Assembly (NCBI RefSeq): GCF_000758945.1
Contig: NZ_JRND01000015.1
Span: 1-21,870 of the forward strand
Origin: Lancefieldella parvula_C
GTDB taxonomy: Bacteria; Actinomycetota; Coriobacteriia; Coriobacteriales; Atopobiaceae
Length of the DNA: 21,870 bases
Reading direction: 5' to 3'
Shown piece by piece: positions 1 through 7,162 of this stretch (positions are counted from its first letter, which is position 1; every line of letters begins with the position of its first letter). The position numbers were made by a program, and so were the translations under genes. The notes beneath the pieces are model-generated. The model saw only the letters and a list, made by a program, of their open reading frames with translations, was not told where the DNA came from and did no database searches.

Positions 1-225
1 ACGAAATTTACCTATAGTTAAATCTTTTATATGACGCTATTCATTTTTTAGCATATTAGGTTAAGTTTATGCATAGAAATGCATATCGGGTAGTGCGACC
101 GCCTAGCTGCCTGGCTCTCTTGATTAAGAACATGTCGATTCTTCAACAGAACATAAGAAATCTGAGCTATTTTGTGCGCAAGGCCTAAAAGCCAACGCTA
201 ACACGCTATAGAATCATAATCACCC
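1..225. other. Non-coding left edge, no supported gene
   Basis: I see no convincing gene here. The longest plus-strand reading frame with an ATG (69-188, 39 codons) has only a weak ribosome site and no recognisable domain. A small inverted repeat with 7-bp arms TATGCAT/ATGCATA (68-74 and 79-85, 4-nt loop) overlaps its start. The stretch is AT-rich and could be promoter or 3' flank of a gene beyond the window. Confidence 0.4.
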
Positions 226-281
226 GCATATGAACTGCCTCCCGTTTCTTGGACATAAGAAATGGGAGGCAGTTCATATGC
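226..281. repeat. Large palindromic element, 25-bp arms, 6-nt loop
   Basis: Arms 226-250 and 257-281 pair over 25 bp with one G.T pair, around the loop GGACAT. The core begins TGAACTGCCTCCC and ends with its complement. A related copy, with the loop on the opposite strand, lies at 21826-21870. The outer bases resemble terminal repeats of IS3-family (IS150-like) elements, which often begin TGAACTG followed by a C-run and carry a TTGGACA-like block; that likeness is from memory. No transposase is present, so a solo or miniature (MITE-like) palindrome is the best reading. It sits 20 nt after the kdgT stop and may serve as its 3' hairpin, but there is no T-run for an intrinsic terminator. Confidence 0.75.
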
Positions 282-301
282 ATTATATAAAGCCTACTTA
301 A

Positions 302-1297
302 TTACTCAGTAGCAGGTGCTTCTTCTGAAGTCTGTACCGCACTGGCGTCATTTTTCTTAGCTAGCTTCTTATCAAGCCAACCCGTAAACGCAGGGGCTAC
401 CAGTGCAGTAATAACTACAGCAGCTGCAAGCTGAGCGTTTGCATTTGCAACAACCTGGGCTGTATACGTTGGATCAACACTAGCAACCGCTGCAGGAGTG
501 GTTGTTGCAGTACCAGCAATAGTCGCGCTTGCAAGACTTGCCTTACCAGAGCCACCAAGAAGACGCTCAACAAGCATGGTAAGAATACCCGTGATTATGC
601 AAAGTACTGCTAGGAGAATACCTGATGGACCACCAATAATAAGGTTCTCAACACTCATGCCGCAACCAAGCGCAAAACCAACAACAGCAATGCAAGGGTT
701 AATACCAGGAACCAAAAGTGCCCTGATAAAAGGACTAAGGTTACCAAGAACAACACCAAGGGCCAGAGGAAGCAGCGTACCGATAAGTGCGGTTGGAGAA
801 ATTGCTGCAACGCCTGCTGCACCTAGCGCAATCATGGTAACTGCAGGACCTGCAACAAGAGACAAAACTGCAGCTGCACCCTGCTCATCAGGAGTTCCGT
901 ACTCAGCAGTAATACCAATGTACAGAGCAACATTACAGAAGGTAATACCACCAATAATGGAAAGTGCATTAAGACCAAAGAAATTATCGCCCAGGAATTT
1001 AGCAACAAAGAGACCAAAGGCAATAGCAATAGCAAGCTTAGGAATAAGAATGGTTAGGCCAGTCTTCAGAACCTTTGGAACAGTCTTCAAATCAATGGAA
1101 GCACCAACAAACAGCAGAACAATACCAACAATCGCAGGAGCACCCTTAGCAACAGCTGTAGTAAAACTACCAATTTCTAGAACCTGAGGGAAAAAAGAGT
1201 GAAGTAGTAGGCCCACAGAAAGTGGATACAGCATAATATCGCCGGGGAACCTGGGGACGCCAATCTTACGAGTTGTCTTTTGCTGTTCAGCTGCCAT
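302..1297 (-). CDS. kdgT: 2-keto-3-deoxygluconate permease (KdgT family)
   Basis: A 331-residue, strongly hydrophobic protein with about ten membrane segments. It matches the KdgT family in length and in blocks such as MLYPLSVGLLLHSFFP near the N terminus, FVGASIDLK (about 63-71) and NPCIAVVGFALG. Family members import 2-keto-3-deoxygluconate, a pectin/uronate breakdown product, by proton symport through the cytoplasmic membrane. The start is supported by AGGAG six bases upstream of the ATG. It stands alone: no kdgK, kdgA or uronate gene is in the window. A GGTCAA/TTGACC inverted repeat lies just upstream of the ribosome site. The tail after about residue 310 is charged and presumably cytoplasmic. 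Substrate is inferred from family only. Confidence 0.85.
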   Translation of the reverse strand: MAAEQQKTTRKIGVPRFPGDIMLYPLSVGLLLHSFFPQVLEIGSFTTAVAKGAPAIVGIVLLFVGASIDLKTVPKVLKTGLTILIPKLAIAIAFGLFVAKFLGDNFFGLNALSIIGGITFCNVALYIGITAEYGTPDEQGAAAVLSLVAGPAVTMIALGAAGVAAISPTALIGTLLPLALGVVLGNLSPFIRALLVPGINPCIAVVGFALGCGMSVENLIIGGPSGILLAVLCIITGILTMLVERLLGGSGKASLASATIAGTATTTPAAVASVDPTYTAQVVANANAQLAAAVVITALVAPAFTGWLDKKLAKKNDASAVQTSEEAPATE

Positions 1298-1319
1298 TAT
1301 CAGCTCCTTTGCCCTAGTT

Positions 1320-1338
1320 GGTCAAAAAATAGTTGACC
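1320..1338 (-). promoter_or_regulatory. Candidate operator upstream of kdgT
   Basis: An inverted repeat GGTCAA-N7-TTGACC lies between the kdgT ribosome site and the AT-rich region that would hold its promoter. The symmetry fits a dimeric repressor such as a GntR- or IclR-type regulator, but no such regulator is in the window. A weak -35/-10 pair (TTGTTA, N17, TAAAAA on the minus strand) can be drawn upstream. Binding is inference. Confidence 0.4.
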
Positions 1339-1402
1339 TACTTTATCAGCACAAAGAATCATTTTTAAAAAGTACTGTACAAATTAACAATTTGGCTACA
1401 AA

Positions 1403-1439
1403 CGCGAGAAGACCTTACAAGCTGCAAGGTCTTCTCGCG
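1403..1439 (-). terminator. Hairpin after the ABC lipoprotein gene
   Basis: Perfect 14-bp arms at 1403-1416 and 1426-1439 around a 9-nt loop, about 44 nt after the stop of the lipoprotein gene. On the minus strand only TTTG follows, so termination may be inefficient or the hairpin may mainly protect the 3' end. The arm carries the GCGAGAAG motif that recurs in other hairpins of this window. Confidence 0.6.
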
Positions 1440-1482
1440 AAATGGGTGTAATTGAGCTGTAAAGACGGACTAAGCCCAGAAC

Positions 1483-2379
1483 TTAGATTTTGCCGCCCTC
1501 AACAACAATGTTATTTGGATCTACCTCGTCACCGTAAATGGGAGCAAGTGTCTCTTCATAAGCCTTGTGGAAGAAGTTCTCCTCTGCAAGAGGGCCGGTA
1601 ATCTCGTTGTTGATAAACTCCAACAGCGAAGAGTTACCCTTGTGAACTGCAGCAGCAATAGTATCGGAGTCGCCCAGGTCGTCGATGCCAACAACAAAGC
1701 CAGGGTTAGACTTAATCCATGCAAGTACCTCGGTGTTGTCGGTTGAGAAAGCATCGCCGCGGCCGTCGAGCAGTGCGTTATACGCATCAGCATAGCTATC
1801 AAATTTGACCAGCTCAACCTTAGGTGCGTTCTTAGCAAACCAAACCTCAGCCGTGGTTCCCTTAGAAACAATAAGCTTCTTGCCGTCAAGCTGCGAAACA
1901 TCTGTGATTGGCGCAGAGGATGGAGAAACAACGCCCAGCTTAATCTTCATGTATGGCAGAGAGAAATCAACCTTCTCTTTACGGTCATCAGTTACCGTAA
2001 AGTTTGCCAACATGATGTCTGCCTTATTAGACTGCAAGAAAGGCACGCGATTTTGTCCGTCAGTGGCAATGTAGTTGATCTTGACGCCCATATCCTTTGC
2101 AAGGCGCTCAGCAAAAACAATGTCGTAACCAGCGTAATTGCCGTTTGCATCAACATAACCAAAAGGAGCCTTGTCGCTAAAGACGCCGATATTTACTGTG
2201 CCTGCCTTCTTGATGTCATCAAGAGTTCTAAACTTTGAGTCTGTATCAGAAGATCCACCCTGAGCTCCGTCGGAATCCTTTTTCTTGCAAGCAGCCAAAA
2301 GAGCTGCAGCAGAAAGTGCGCTTGCACCAAGGAAAGCACGGCGAGAAAGAGAAGCGGAAGTATTTTCAAAGAAGTTCAT
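1483..2379 (-). CDS. Amino acid ABC transporter substrate-binding lipoprotein (Tat type)
   Basis: This 298-residue protein belongs to the SBP_bac_3 family, which captures polar amino acids outside the membrane for an ABC importer. The N terminus has a twin-arginine motif (SRRAFLG, residues 12-18), a hydrophobic stretch and a lipobox LAAC with Cys31, so it is probably exported folded by Tat and lipid-anchored. Family features include the APFGYVD and GYDIVFAERLAKDMG blocks and DIMLANFTVT. The ATG at 2379 is chosen because AGGAT lies five bases upstream; the longer frame would use a TTG with no ribosome site. It is the last gene of the operon, 58 nt after the ATPase gene. The substrate cannot be named from sequence; the leader ORF with Cys codons hints at cysteine or cystine. 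Confidence 0.88.
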   Translation of the reverse strand: MNFFENTSASLSRRAFLGASALSAAALLAACKKKDSDGAQGGSSDTDSKFRTLDDIKKAGTVNIGVFSDKAPFGYVDANGNYAGYDIVFAERLAKDMGVKINYIATDGQNRVPFLQSNKADIMLANFTVTDDRKEKVDFSLPYMKIKLGVVSPSSAPITDVSQLDGKKLIVSKGTTAEVWFAKNAPKVELVKFDSYADAYNALLDGRGDAFSTDNTEVLAWIKSNPGFVVGIDDLGDSDTIAAAVHKGNSSLLEFINNEITGPLAEENFFHKAYEETLAPIYGDEVDPNNIVVEGGKI

Positions 2380-2418
2380 TTCAAATCCTAACAAGTTGTA
2401 TCAATTACTACATCATCT

Positions 2419-2434
2419 ACGTGCAAAAACACGT
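2419..2434 (-). other. Small intercistronic hairpin
   Basis: ACGTG and CACGT arms around a 6-nt A/T-rich loop in the 58-nt gap between the ATPase and lipoprotein genes. Such hairpins often stabilise or separate lipoprotein mRNA from the rest of an ABC operon. It is short and no T-run follows, so a terminator is unlikely. Confidence 0.35.
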
Positions 2435-2437
2435 TGT

Positions 2438-3193
2438 TTACTTATGTACACGTTCAAATTCAAAGGTGCGCAAAAACTCTTGTGCCCTTTCTGTTTTAGG
2501 TGCCGAGAAAAACTCTTGTGCATCGGACGACTCTTCTACGATGTGTCCCTGATCAATCAAGATGACTCGATCAGCAACTGCTTGAGCAAAGCGCATCTCG
2601 TGAGTTACCACCAGCATGGTCATTCCTTGCTCTGCTAGTTCCATAACTACCTGCAAAACCTCGTGAACCATCTCGGGGTCAAGAGCTGCAGTGATTTCGT
2701 CCAGCAAAAGAACTTCAGGGTTAGTCATAAGAGCACGAACAATTGCCACGCGCTGCTTTTGGCCGCCAGAAAGTGCTGATGGATAGGAGTCTTTCTTCTC
2801 CCACAGTCCCACACGACGCAGCAGTTCTTCTGCCTGTGCCAAAACCTCATCCTCTGAGCGCTTCTGCACTACCAGAGGGGCCAGGGTTACGTTTTTCAAA
2901 ACCGTCATGTTAGGGAACAAATCATAGCTTTGAAAAACCATTCCAATGCCTGCTGCAGCGCTTTCCCTCTTCTGACCAGAAATAACCTGATCGTGGAGAA
3001 GCACTTCTCCCCCTTGGATATCTTCCAAGCCAACAATGGCGCGAAGCAGCGTAGACTTACCGCAACCGGAAGGTCCCAACACCACGACTACCTCGCCTTT
3101 ATTGATGGAGAGCGAAATCTTATCAAGCACGGGTTTCTGGCTTGAGGGATATACCTTAGTGAGGTCCTTAACTGCTAAAACGGTGTTACTCAT
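2438..3193 (-). CDS. Amino acid ABC transporter ATP-binding protein
   Basis: This 251-residue ATPase powers the importer encoded by its neighbours. It has Walker A GPSGCGKST (40-48), Q-loop Gln88, signature LSGGQ (141-145), Walker B LLLDE (162-166), D-loop ALDPE and switch His198. It resembles the GlnQ/HisP polar amino acid group in length and order. The usual EPTSALDPE after Walker B reads EITAALDPE here. The ATG at 3193 is chosen because AGAGGAG precedes it and the upstream permease stop overlaps by 8 nt, which suggests translational coupling. Earlier frame-open sequence belongs to the permease gene in another frame. Confidence 0.92.
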   Translation of the reverse strand: MSNTVLAVKDLTKVYPSSQKPVLDKISLSINKGEVVVVLGPSGCGKSTLLRAIVGLEDIQGGEVLLHDQVISGQKRESAAAGIGMVFQSYDLFPNMTVLKNVTLAPLVVQKRSEDEVLAQAEELLRRVGLWEKKDSYPSALSGGQKQRVAIVRALMTNPEVLLLDEITAALDPEMVHEVLQVVMELAEQGMTMLVVTHEMRFAQAVADRVILIDQGHIVEESSDAQEFFSAPKTERAQEFLRTFEFERVHK

Positions 3194-3863
3194 GTGAGGC
3201 GCTCCTCTCAAGCCTGCGTGAAAGATACGAAAGTGGGAAGCAGGCAGCAAAATACAGGAAGAAAATAGCTCCGTAAATCCAAAGTGCTCCGTCGGTTGGG
3301 AACTTGAAGCGATAAAAATCGGTGATCTGACTACCAACTCTGAGCAGCTCAACCACGCCAATCAAATTACAAAGTGACGTTGTCTTAATCATGCGTGTAA
3401 TCAGGTTGATAGCTGGAGGCAAAAGACGCTTGAAAGCCTGAGGAAGGATGACCTTAAAAAACGTCTGCTGGCGAGAAAGACCAAGTACAAACGCGCTGTC
3501 ATACTGAGATGCTGGAATTGACTCCAACGCTCCTCTTACCAGGTCTCCAAGCTCGGCGGCTCCCCAGAAGGTAAAGACCACAATTGAAGCTTCAATGCCA
3601 TCAAAGTTGACATCAAACCATTCAGAAGTACCAAAGAACACCACAAAGAGCAGCACCAGCTGAGGCATAACACGAACAATCTCAAGGTACACACGAAGAA
3701 TTGCGCGAACAATCTTGTTGTTGGATGTCATAAAAAGTCCAACGAGAATACCAAGAGGAATGGAAAGCACCACAGAGATAAGGCCAATGTGCACCGTTGT
3801 TGCAAGACCTCCAAGAAGGCGCGTTATTACTCCTTCCTGCAGCAAAATGTTATCGACGGGCAT
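3186..3863 (-). CDS. Amino acid ABC transporter permease (second)
   Basis: A 225-residue HisM/GlnP-type membrane protein with about five membrane segments. The inner-membrane ATPase-contact loop is visible as a variant of the EAA motif (SAFVLGLSRQQTFFKVILPQ). It should form a heterodimer with the permease just upstream. The ATG at 3863 has GAGAGGAGG seven bases before it and overlaps the end of the preceding permease gene by 14 nt. The ATPase gene overlaps its 3' end by 8 nt. The tight overlaps support a single co-translated operon. Confidence 0.9.
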   Translation of the reverse strand: MPVDNILLQEGVITRLLGGLATTVHIGLISVVLSIPLGILVGLFMTSNNKIVRAILRVYLEIVRVMPQLVLLFVVFFGTSEWFDVNFDGIEASIVVFTFWGAAELGDLVRGALESIPASQYDSAFVLGLSRQQTFFKVILPQAFKRLLPPAINLITRMIKTTSLCNLIGVVELLRVGSQITDFYRFKFPTDGALWIYGAIFFLYFAACFPLSYLSRRLERSASHE

Positions 3864-4503
3864 AGTCAAGCCTCCTCTCCAGCCAGCTGCCAAGCAAAGA
3901 AATAGGAACAAGGATAATCACATAGGCAATTACCAGCATAAAGAGGGCTTCTGTAGTGTCGTATTGCATGCCAATAATGTCTTTGGTTACGTACATCAAA
4001 TCTGCAAGAGCAATGCCGGAAACAACGGAAGATTCCTTGATTAAGAAAATGATGTTAGCAACGAGGCCTGGAATTGCTACAGAAAGTGCCTGCGGAAGAA
4101 TAACGTGCTGGAGAGCTTGAATCTTTGAGAGGCCCAAAACCTTTGCAGACTCAAACTGAATAGCTGCAACTGATTCAAAGCCTGCGCGAAACACCTCTGC
4201 CATATAGGAGCCACCAAGAAACGTTAGACCCACAACAGCAGCTACCTCTGCATCCATTTTGAGACCAACTTTAGTCAGACCAAAGTAGATAAGAAACAGC
4301 TGAATAAGCAGGGGTGTTCCTCTGGAAAGCTCAACATAAACAGCATTAAGCTGACTTAAAACAGGAATTTTTGTCAGCGAAATCTGAGCACTTATCAAAC
4401 CAACGATAAGCGAGAAGAGAACTCCAAAGAAAGAGATAGTAAGCGTTATTTTTGCAGCTTCTGCATACAGTGGGAGATGTTCCCCTATGAAGCTCCAGTC
4501 CAT
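3850..4503 (-). CDS. Amino acid ABC transporter permease (first)
   Basis: A 217-residue HisM-family permease, the first gene of the four-gene import operon. It has about five membrane segments, the RGTPLLIQLFLIYFGL block typical of polar amino acid permeases, and an EAA-type loop (ESAKVLGLSKIQALQHVILPQ region). The ATG at 4503 lies 9 nt downstream of AGGA within GAGAGGA. It is preceded by a leader of about 185 nt with a small ORF and alternative hairpins, described separately. Here the permeases come first and the lipoprotein last, unlike the second ABC operon of the window, where the lipoprotein comes first. Confidence 0.9.
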   Translation of the reverse strand: MDWSFIGEHLPLYAEAAKITLTISFFGVLFSLIVGLISAQISLTKIPVLSQLNAVYVELSRGTPLLIQLFLIYFGLTKVGLKMDAEVAAVVGLTFLGGSYMAEVFRAGFESVAAIQFESAKVLGLSKIQALQHVILPQALSVAIPGLVANIIFLIKESSVVSGIALADLMYVTKDIIGMQYDTTEALFMLVIAYVIILVPISLLGSWLERRLDYARR

Positions 4504-4690
4504 GCGAATAAATCCTCTCGGGATGTGCGAATGATCACACAAGAGTTACAAAATAGCTTTACGCCCGAGTCTGTACCAGGAAAATTTTGCTCAGCGACAA
4601 TTACACCCTGGTCGTATGTGACCCGGGCACCAGACACATCGCGGTGCATGCACAAAGTGCAGTGTATGTCGTAGCCATAATTCGCATGCG
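4504..4690 (-). promoter_or_regulatory. Structured leader with mutually exclusive hairpins
   Basis: On the minus strand, GCCCGGGTC (4628-4620) pairs with GACTCGGGC (4571-4563), nine pairs with one G.U. Nested inside is ACCAGG (4612-4607) with CCTGGT (4580-4575). The same downstream arm contains CTCGGG (4569-4564), perfectly complementary to CCCGAG (4522-4517), whose GAG is the start of the permease Shine-Dalgarno GAGAGGA. Upstream are TGCAC-TTT-GTGCA and GACATA/TGTGTC pairings. The Cys-bearing leader ORF overlaps the first hairpins and the upstream arm of the main stem. This is the layout of a translation attenuator; no T-box or known riboswitch signature is recognised. Folding is by eye. Confidence 0.45.
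4601..4678 (-). CDS. Putative 25-codon leader peptide with three Cys codons
   Basis: A small ORF starting ATG at 4678 and ending TAA at 4601-4603. The peptide begins MATTYTALCACTAMCLVPG, with cysteines at positions 9, 11 and 15. It would start about ten nucleotides after the predicted transcription start and has no Shine-Dalgarno, so it may be translated as near-leaderless. It lies in the leader of the ABC operon and its 3' part overlaps the upstream arm of the main hairpin. Cys-rich leaderless ORFs acting as cysteine-responsive attenuators are known from mycobacteria; the parallel is inference. Chance occurrence is possible. Confidence 0.35.
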   Translation of the reverse strand: MATTYTALCACTAMCLVPGSHTTRV

Positions 4691-4694
4691 TATA

Positions 4695-4722
4695 ATCCTA
4701 GTCGCAACTAGGATATTGTCAA
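4695..4722 (-). promoter_or_regulatory. Candidate promoter with palindromic operator, ABC operon
   Basis: On the minus strand a consensus -35 TTGACA (4722-4717) is followed after 16 nt by TAGGAT (4700-4695) as a possible -10. The spacer and -10 form a palindrome, ATCCTAGT-CGCA-ACTAGGAT as read on the plus strand (4695-4714). The -35 lies inside the last codons of the upstream glycosylase gene, and the palindrome covers its stop. The symmetry could be an operator, or a 3' hairpin of the upstream gene; no T-run follows. Confidence 0.5.
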
Positions 4723-5265
4723 CTCACAATTGGTAAATTTTTTGATAATGGAAAATTCTTCCACTAAATCATCAACTGACATACGGGCATTAGCAGGACT
4801 TGTAGAAGGCAGTTGACGTGCGGAAATACCAGTTTGTTGCTCGGTGTAGCGCTTATAAAATTTTGTTGCCGTCCCACCAAGTGTAAAAATGGCGCAGATT
4901 GATGAATCTTGAATAAGAGCGCCAATGTTGTGTGGAACTGGATTTGCAATAGAAGCGTCGCTTGCGCCCTTAATATCACAAGCCTTAAGCACATCACAAA
5001 GAGCAAGATGATGTCTTTTACAGAAGTCAATCTTTTCAGATATGGACTTGAGGGGTTTCTCGCCATATAACGCGGCAACTACGCGCCAGAATCTATTCTG
5101 AGGATTACCAAAGTAAAAGCCAATTTCTCGAGACTTGGGACTAGGCATTGATCCCAAGAGCAGCACGCGAGAATCGGGAAAGATGATGGGGTCAAGCGTG
5201 TTCTCAACATGCGTAAGCGCAGTTTTGGCAGCATCGCCAGCAGGCTGCGGCGTCTTTGCAGCCAC
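4708..5265 (-). CDS. DNA-deoxyinosine glycosylase / family 6 uracil-DNA glycosylase-like
   Basis: A 185-residue protein of the uracil-DNA glycosylase superfamily. The block LLLGSMPSPKSREIGFYFG (about 35-53) followed by NPQNRFW (54-60) is typical of family 6 (hypoxanthine-DNA glycosylase), which removes deaminated bases. The second active-site region is seen as STSPAN near residue 155. The GTG start at 5265 lies two bases after the stop of the phosphatase gene with AAGGCGAG upstream, so translation is probably coupled. No internal ATG precedes the catalytic motif. It is the last gene of a three-gene operon; the functional link to the other two is unclear. The substrate (hypoxanthine rather than uracil) is inferred from motif likeness. 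Confidence 0.82.
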   Translation of the reverse strand: MAAKTPQPAGDAAKTALTHVENTLDPIIFPDSRVLLLGSMPSPKSREIGFYFGNPQNRFWRVVAALYGEKPLKSISEKIDFCKRHHLALCDVLKACDIKGASDASIANPVPHNIGALIQDSSICAIFTLGGTATKFYKRYTEQQTGISARQLPSTSPANARMSVDDLVEEFSIIKKFTNCELTIS

Positions 5266-5267
5266 AG

Positions 5268-6047
5268 CTACTCGCCTTCTTGCAGCGGCTCAACAAACTC
5301 CTGCAAATCATCAAGGCGCAGTACAGTTACTTGGCCGTAGCCGGCTCCACCTGTTGTGCCCGTATCAATTCCCCACTTATCGCCATCTGACTGGACCCAT
5401 TGCGCAAGACCATCAGGAGTAGTGGCGCTGCGATTCAAGTTTTTTGCACCAAAACTTGCTAACAAAGGTGTGGGTGTATGGCCACAAATTACAACGGGAT
5501 ACGCTGCTTCTGACGTGCGGAAATCCGTTGGATATTGCCAAAACTCTTCACGAATCCACAAAAGATCGTTTTCAGACTGCTTACTTAAGTACTGCTCCAA
5601 AGAAGCCTTATCCCAGGCGGTTGGCAAGGGAACACCGTTAGACCTTACGCCCGCATGAACCAGAACAAAATCTCTGCCTTGGACCTCAACGGTGGCGTAC
5701 AAAGGAAGCGCCTGCAACCAGTCAATCAGCTCACTATATTCTTCTTCAGAAAGCGTCTTGAGCTCAGCAAGCGTTGCGTCTCCCCCGTTAATCTGCCACA
5801 TAAACTGAGCTTCAATATCCGCCTCTGGGGCCAATGCTTGCAGCGCAAGTTGCTCATGATTGCCCATTAAAACGGTACAGTTAGGAAGCTCACGAATTGT
5901 CTTTATAGTGGCAAGCGAGCTAGGACCACGATCAATCATGTCGCCAAGACAATAGAACACGTCTGACTCGGTTGGATTAATACGCTGTAGAGCACGCCTA
6001 AGCGGCTCCACATGACCGTGAATATCAGAAAAAACGTACGTTGCCAC
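5268..6047 (-). CDS. Calcineurin-like metallophosphatase (PPP/Ap4A-hydrolase type)
   Basis: A 259-residue phosphoesterase of the PrpA/ApaH-like branch. Metal-binding motifs are FSDIHGH (Asp8, His10), GDMIDRGP (Asp36, Asp39) and GNHE (Asn63, His64), followed by later LVHAGV and CGHTPT histidines. It would hydrolyse phosphoprotein esters or dinucleoside polyphosphates in the cytoplasm with two metal ions; sequence alone does not decide between these. The GTG start at 6047 has only a weak AGG upstream and follows the previous stop by 6 nt, implying coupled translation. Downstream the glycosylase begins two bases after its stop. Confidence 0.85.
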   Translation of the reverse strand: MATYVFSDIHGHVEPLRRALQRINPTESDVFYCLGDMIDRGPSSLATIKTIRELPNCTVLMGNHEQLALQALAPEADIEAQFMWQINGGDATLAELKTLSEEEYSELIDWLQALPLYATVEVQGRDFVLVHAGVRSNGVPLPTAWDKASLEQYLSKQSENDLLWIREEFWQYPTDFRTSEAAYPVVICGHTPTPLLASFGAKNLNRSATTPDGLAQWVQSDGDKWGIDTGTTGGAGYGQVTVLRLDDLQEFVEPLQEGE

Positions 6048-6053
6048 AAAAAC

Positions 6054-7016
6054 CTATTCTGTCGAACCTTCATTTGCAAGCGTCTGACCATCAAAGTTCA
6101 GATTTTGCGTAAGCTCTTTTGCAGTATCAAGATTAAAGTCTGGCGAGAAGAAAACGTCAAGTGCATAAGGCACATTTGCCAGCGCATGGTCATACAAATC
6201 CCAGAAGCTCTCTTTGCGCACCTCTCCCGTAAAAGGATCAATCCACTCATTTCCCGCTCTGTTATCAAAATCAGAATCAGAAGATTCCCTTGCCCCGTGC
6301 GAGAGTGCCTCAATCAAAGAGAACCTATTTGTACCAAAGGTACGCTCAAGATGACCAAGTAGCTTTCTTTTCTTACCTGTTGGCGAATATGCTAGATGTT
6401 GGATAATCCTAAAATCAACAGCAGCTGACGAGAAAATCCTGGTATCGGTAGGTTTTTCATACGTCCATAACAACGCAAAGAAAAACACTCTATCCAAAAC
6501 GTAAAGCGTATGCAGCGATGCCTTCAAAACCTCGCTATACGGCCTATAGGTAGCTACCGTTTTACCAAGATGGGCGTAAAGAATTGCCTCATCAAGGTCC
6601 TTCTCGATTTCTGCATGCACTTGATTTTTGGCAGATTCATCCAAGCCCTCTACGCCCTGAGAGATAAGCATGTTTTGCCAGTAATAGACAAAAGGATGAG
6701 CAGCGGAATCAAGCATATAGTGGCAGAGAAATCCTGCAATATAGGCGCGAGCGACCGCAACGTCTTTGAGTGGCAGAGGTGCAATTGCGTCTCGCATAGA
6801 AAGAAGAAGTTCGGGCGTTTTTTCTTTATGCATGATCGACGCATATTTAGCGTAGCGATGCAGCAGTGGATCTGCTGCTAAATAAAACAGCGGATCTGGA
6901 CCTTGGTTGCCCAACAAAAAAGCTTCTCGCTCTTCCATCGTAGAAAAACCAAGTTTGCCTGCAGCTATATCAAAGGCATCCTTGCCAAAGAAGTCATGAG
7001 TCAAAATTGCGGGCAT
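6054..7016 (-). CDS. Zinc-dependent phospholipase C-like protein
   Basis: A 320-residue protein of the zinc-dependent phospholipase C family (PF00882 type). Likely zinc ligands are His7 (ILTHDFF), Asp41 in LLGNQGPDPLFY, and HYMLDSAAHPF (His99, Asp103, His107), with a further His134 in QVHAEIEKDLDE. There is no signal peptide, so it is probably cytoplasmic; many family members lacking a signal are of unknown function. The ATG at 7016 is chosen because AAAGGA lies six bases upstream, while an ATG two codons earlier would be too close. It is the first gene of the operon with the phosphatase and glycosylase. Catalytic activity on phospholipids is inferred from the family only. Confidence 0.78.
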   Translation of the reverse strand: MPAILTHDFFGKDAFDIAAGKLGFSTMEEREAFLLGNQGPDPLFYLAADPLLHRYAKYASIMHKEKTPELLLSMRDAIAPLPLKDVAVARAYIAGFLCHYMLDSAAHPFVYYWQNMLISQGVEGLDESAKNQVHAEIEKDLDEAILYAHLGKTVATYRPYSEVLKASLHTLYVLDRVFFFALLWTYEKPTDTRIFSSAAVDFRIIQHLAYSPTGKKRKLLGHLERTFGTNRFSLIEALSHGARESSDSDFDNRAGNEWIDPFTGEVRKESFWDLYDHALANVPYALDVFFSPDFNLDTAKELTQNLNFDGQTLANEGSTE

Positions 7017-7162
7017 GTCCATTCCTTTCAGATTGCTACAAACCATTTTACCCAGCAATGGCTCAGTGCGTTAGAGAGAATATAAGACAGTATGTAGTCA
7101 CTATTGTGAATAAGTTGCCTCTAAGCTCTCTTCAGCTACCGCCCGCCGATTAATAAGCCTTA

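Noticed and set aside
69..188. 39-codon plus-strand ORF at the left edge
   Set aside because: Weak ribosome site, no domain, and its start overlaps an inverted repeat; not enough to call.
498..1187. 229-codon plus-strand frame opposite kdgT
   Set aside because: Antisense shadow of a clear transporter gene; Arg/Pro-rich with no recognisable features.
4504..4690. T-box riboswitch in the ABC operon leader
   Set aside because: The conserved AGGGTGGTACCGCG-type T-box sequence and a terminator are absent; CCAGGGTGTAA is only a partial likeness.
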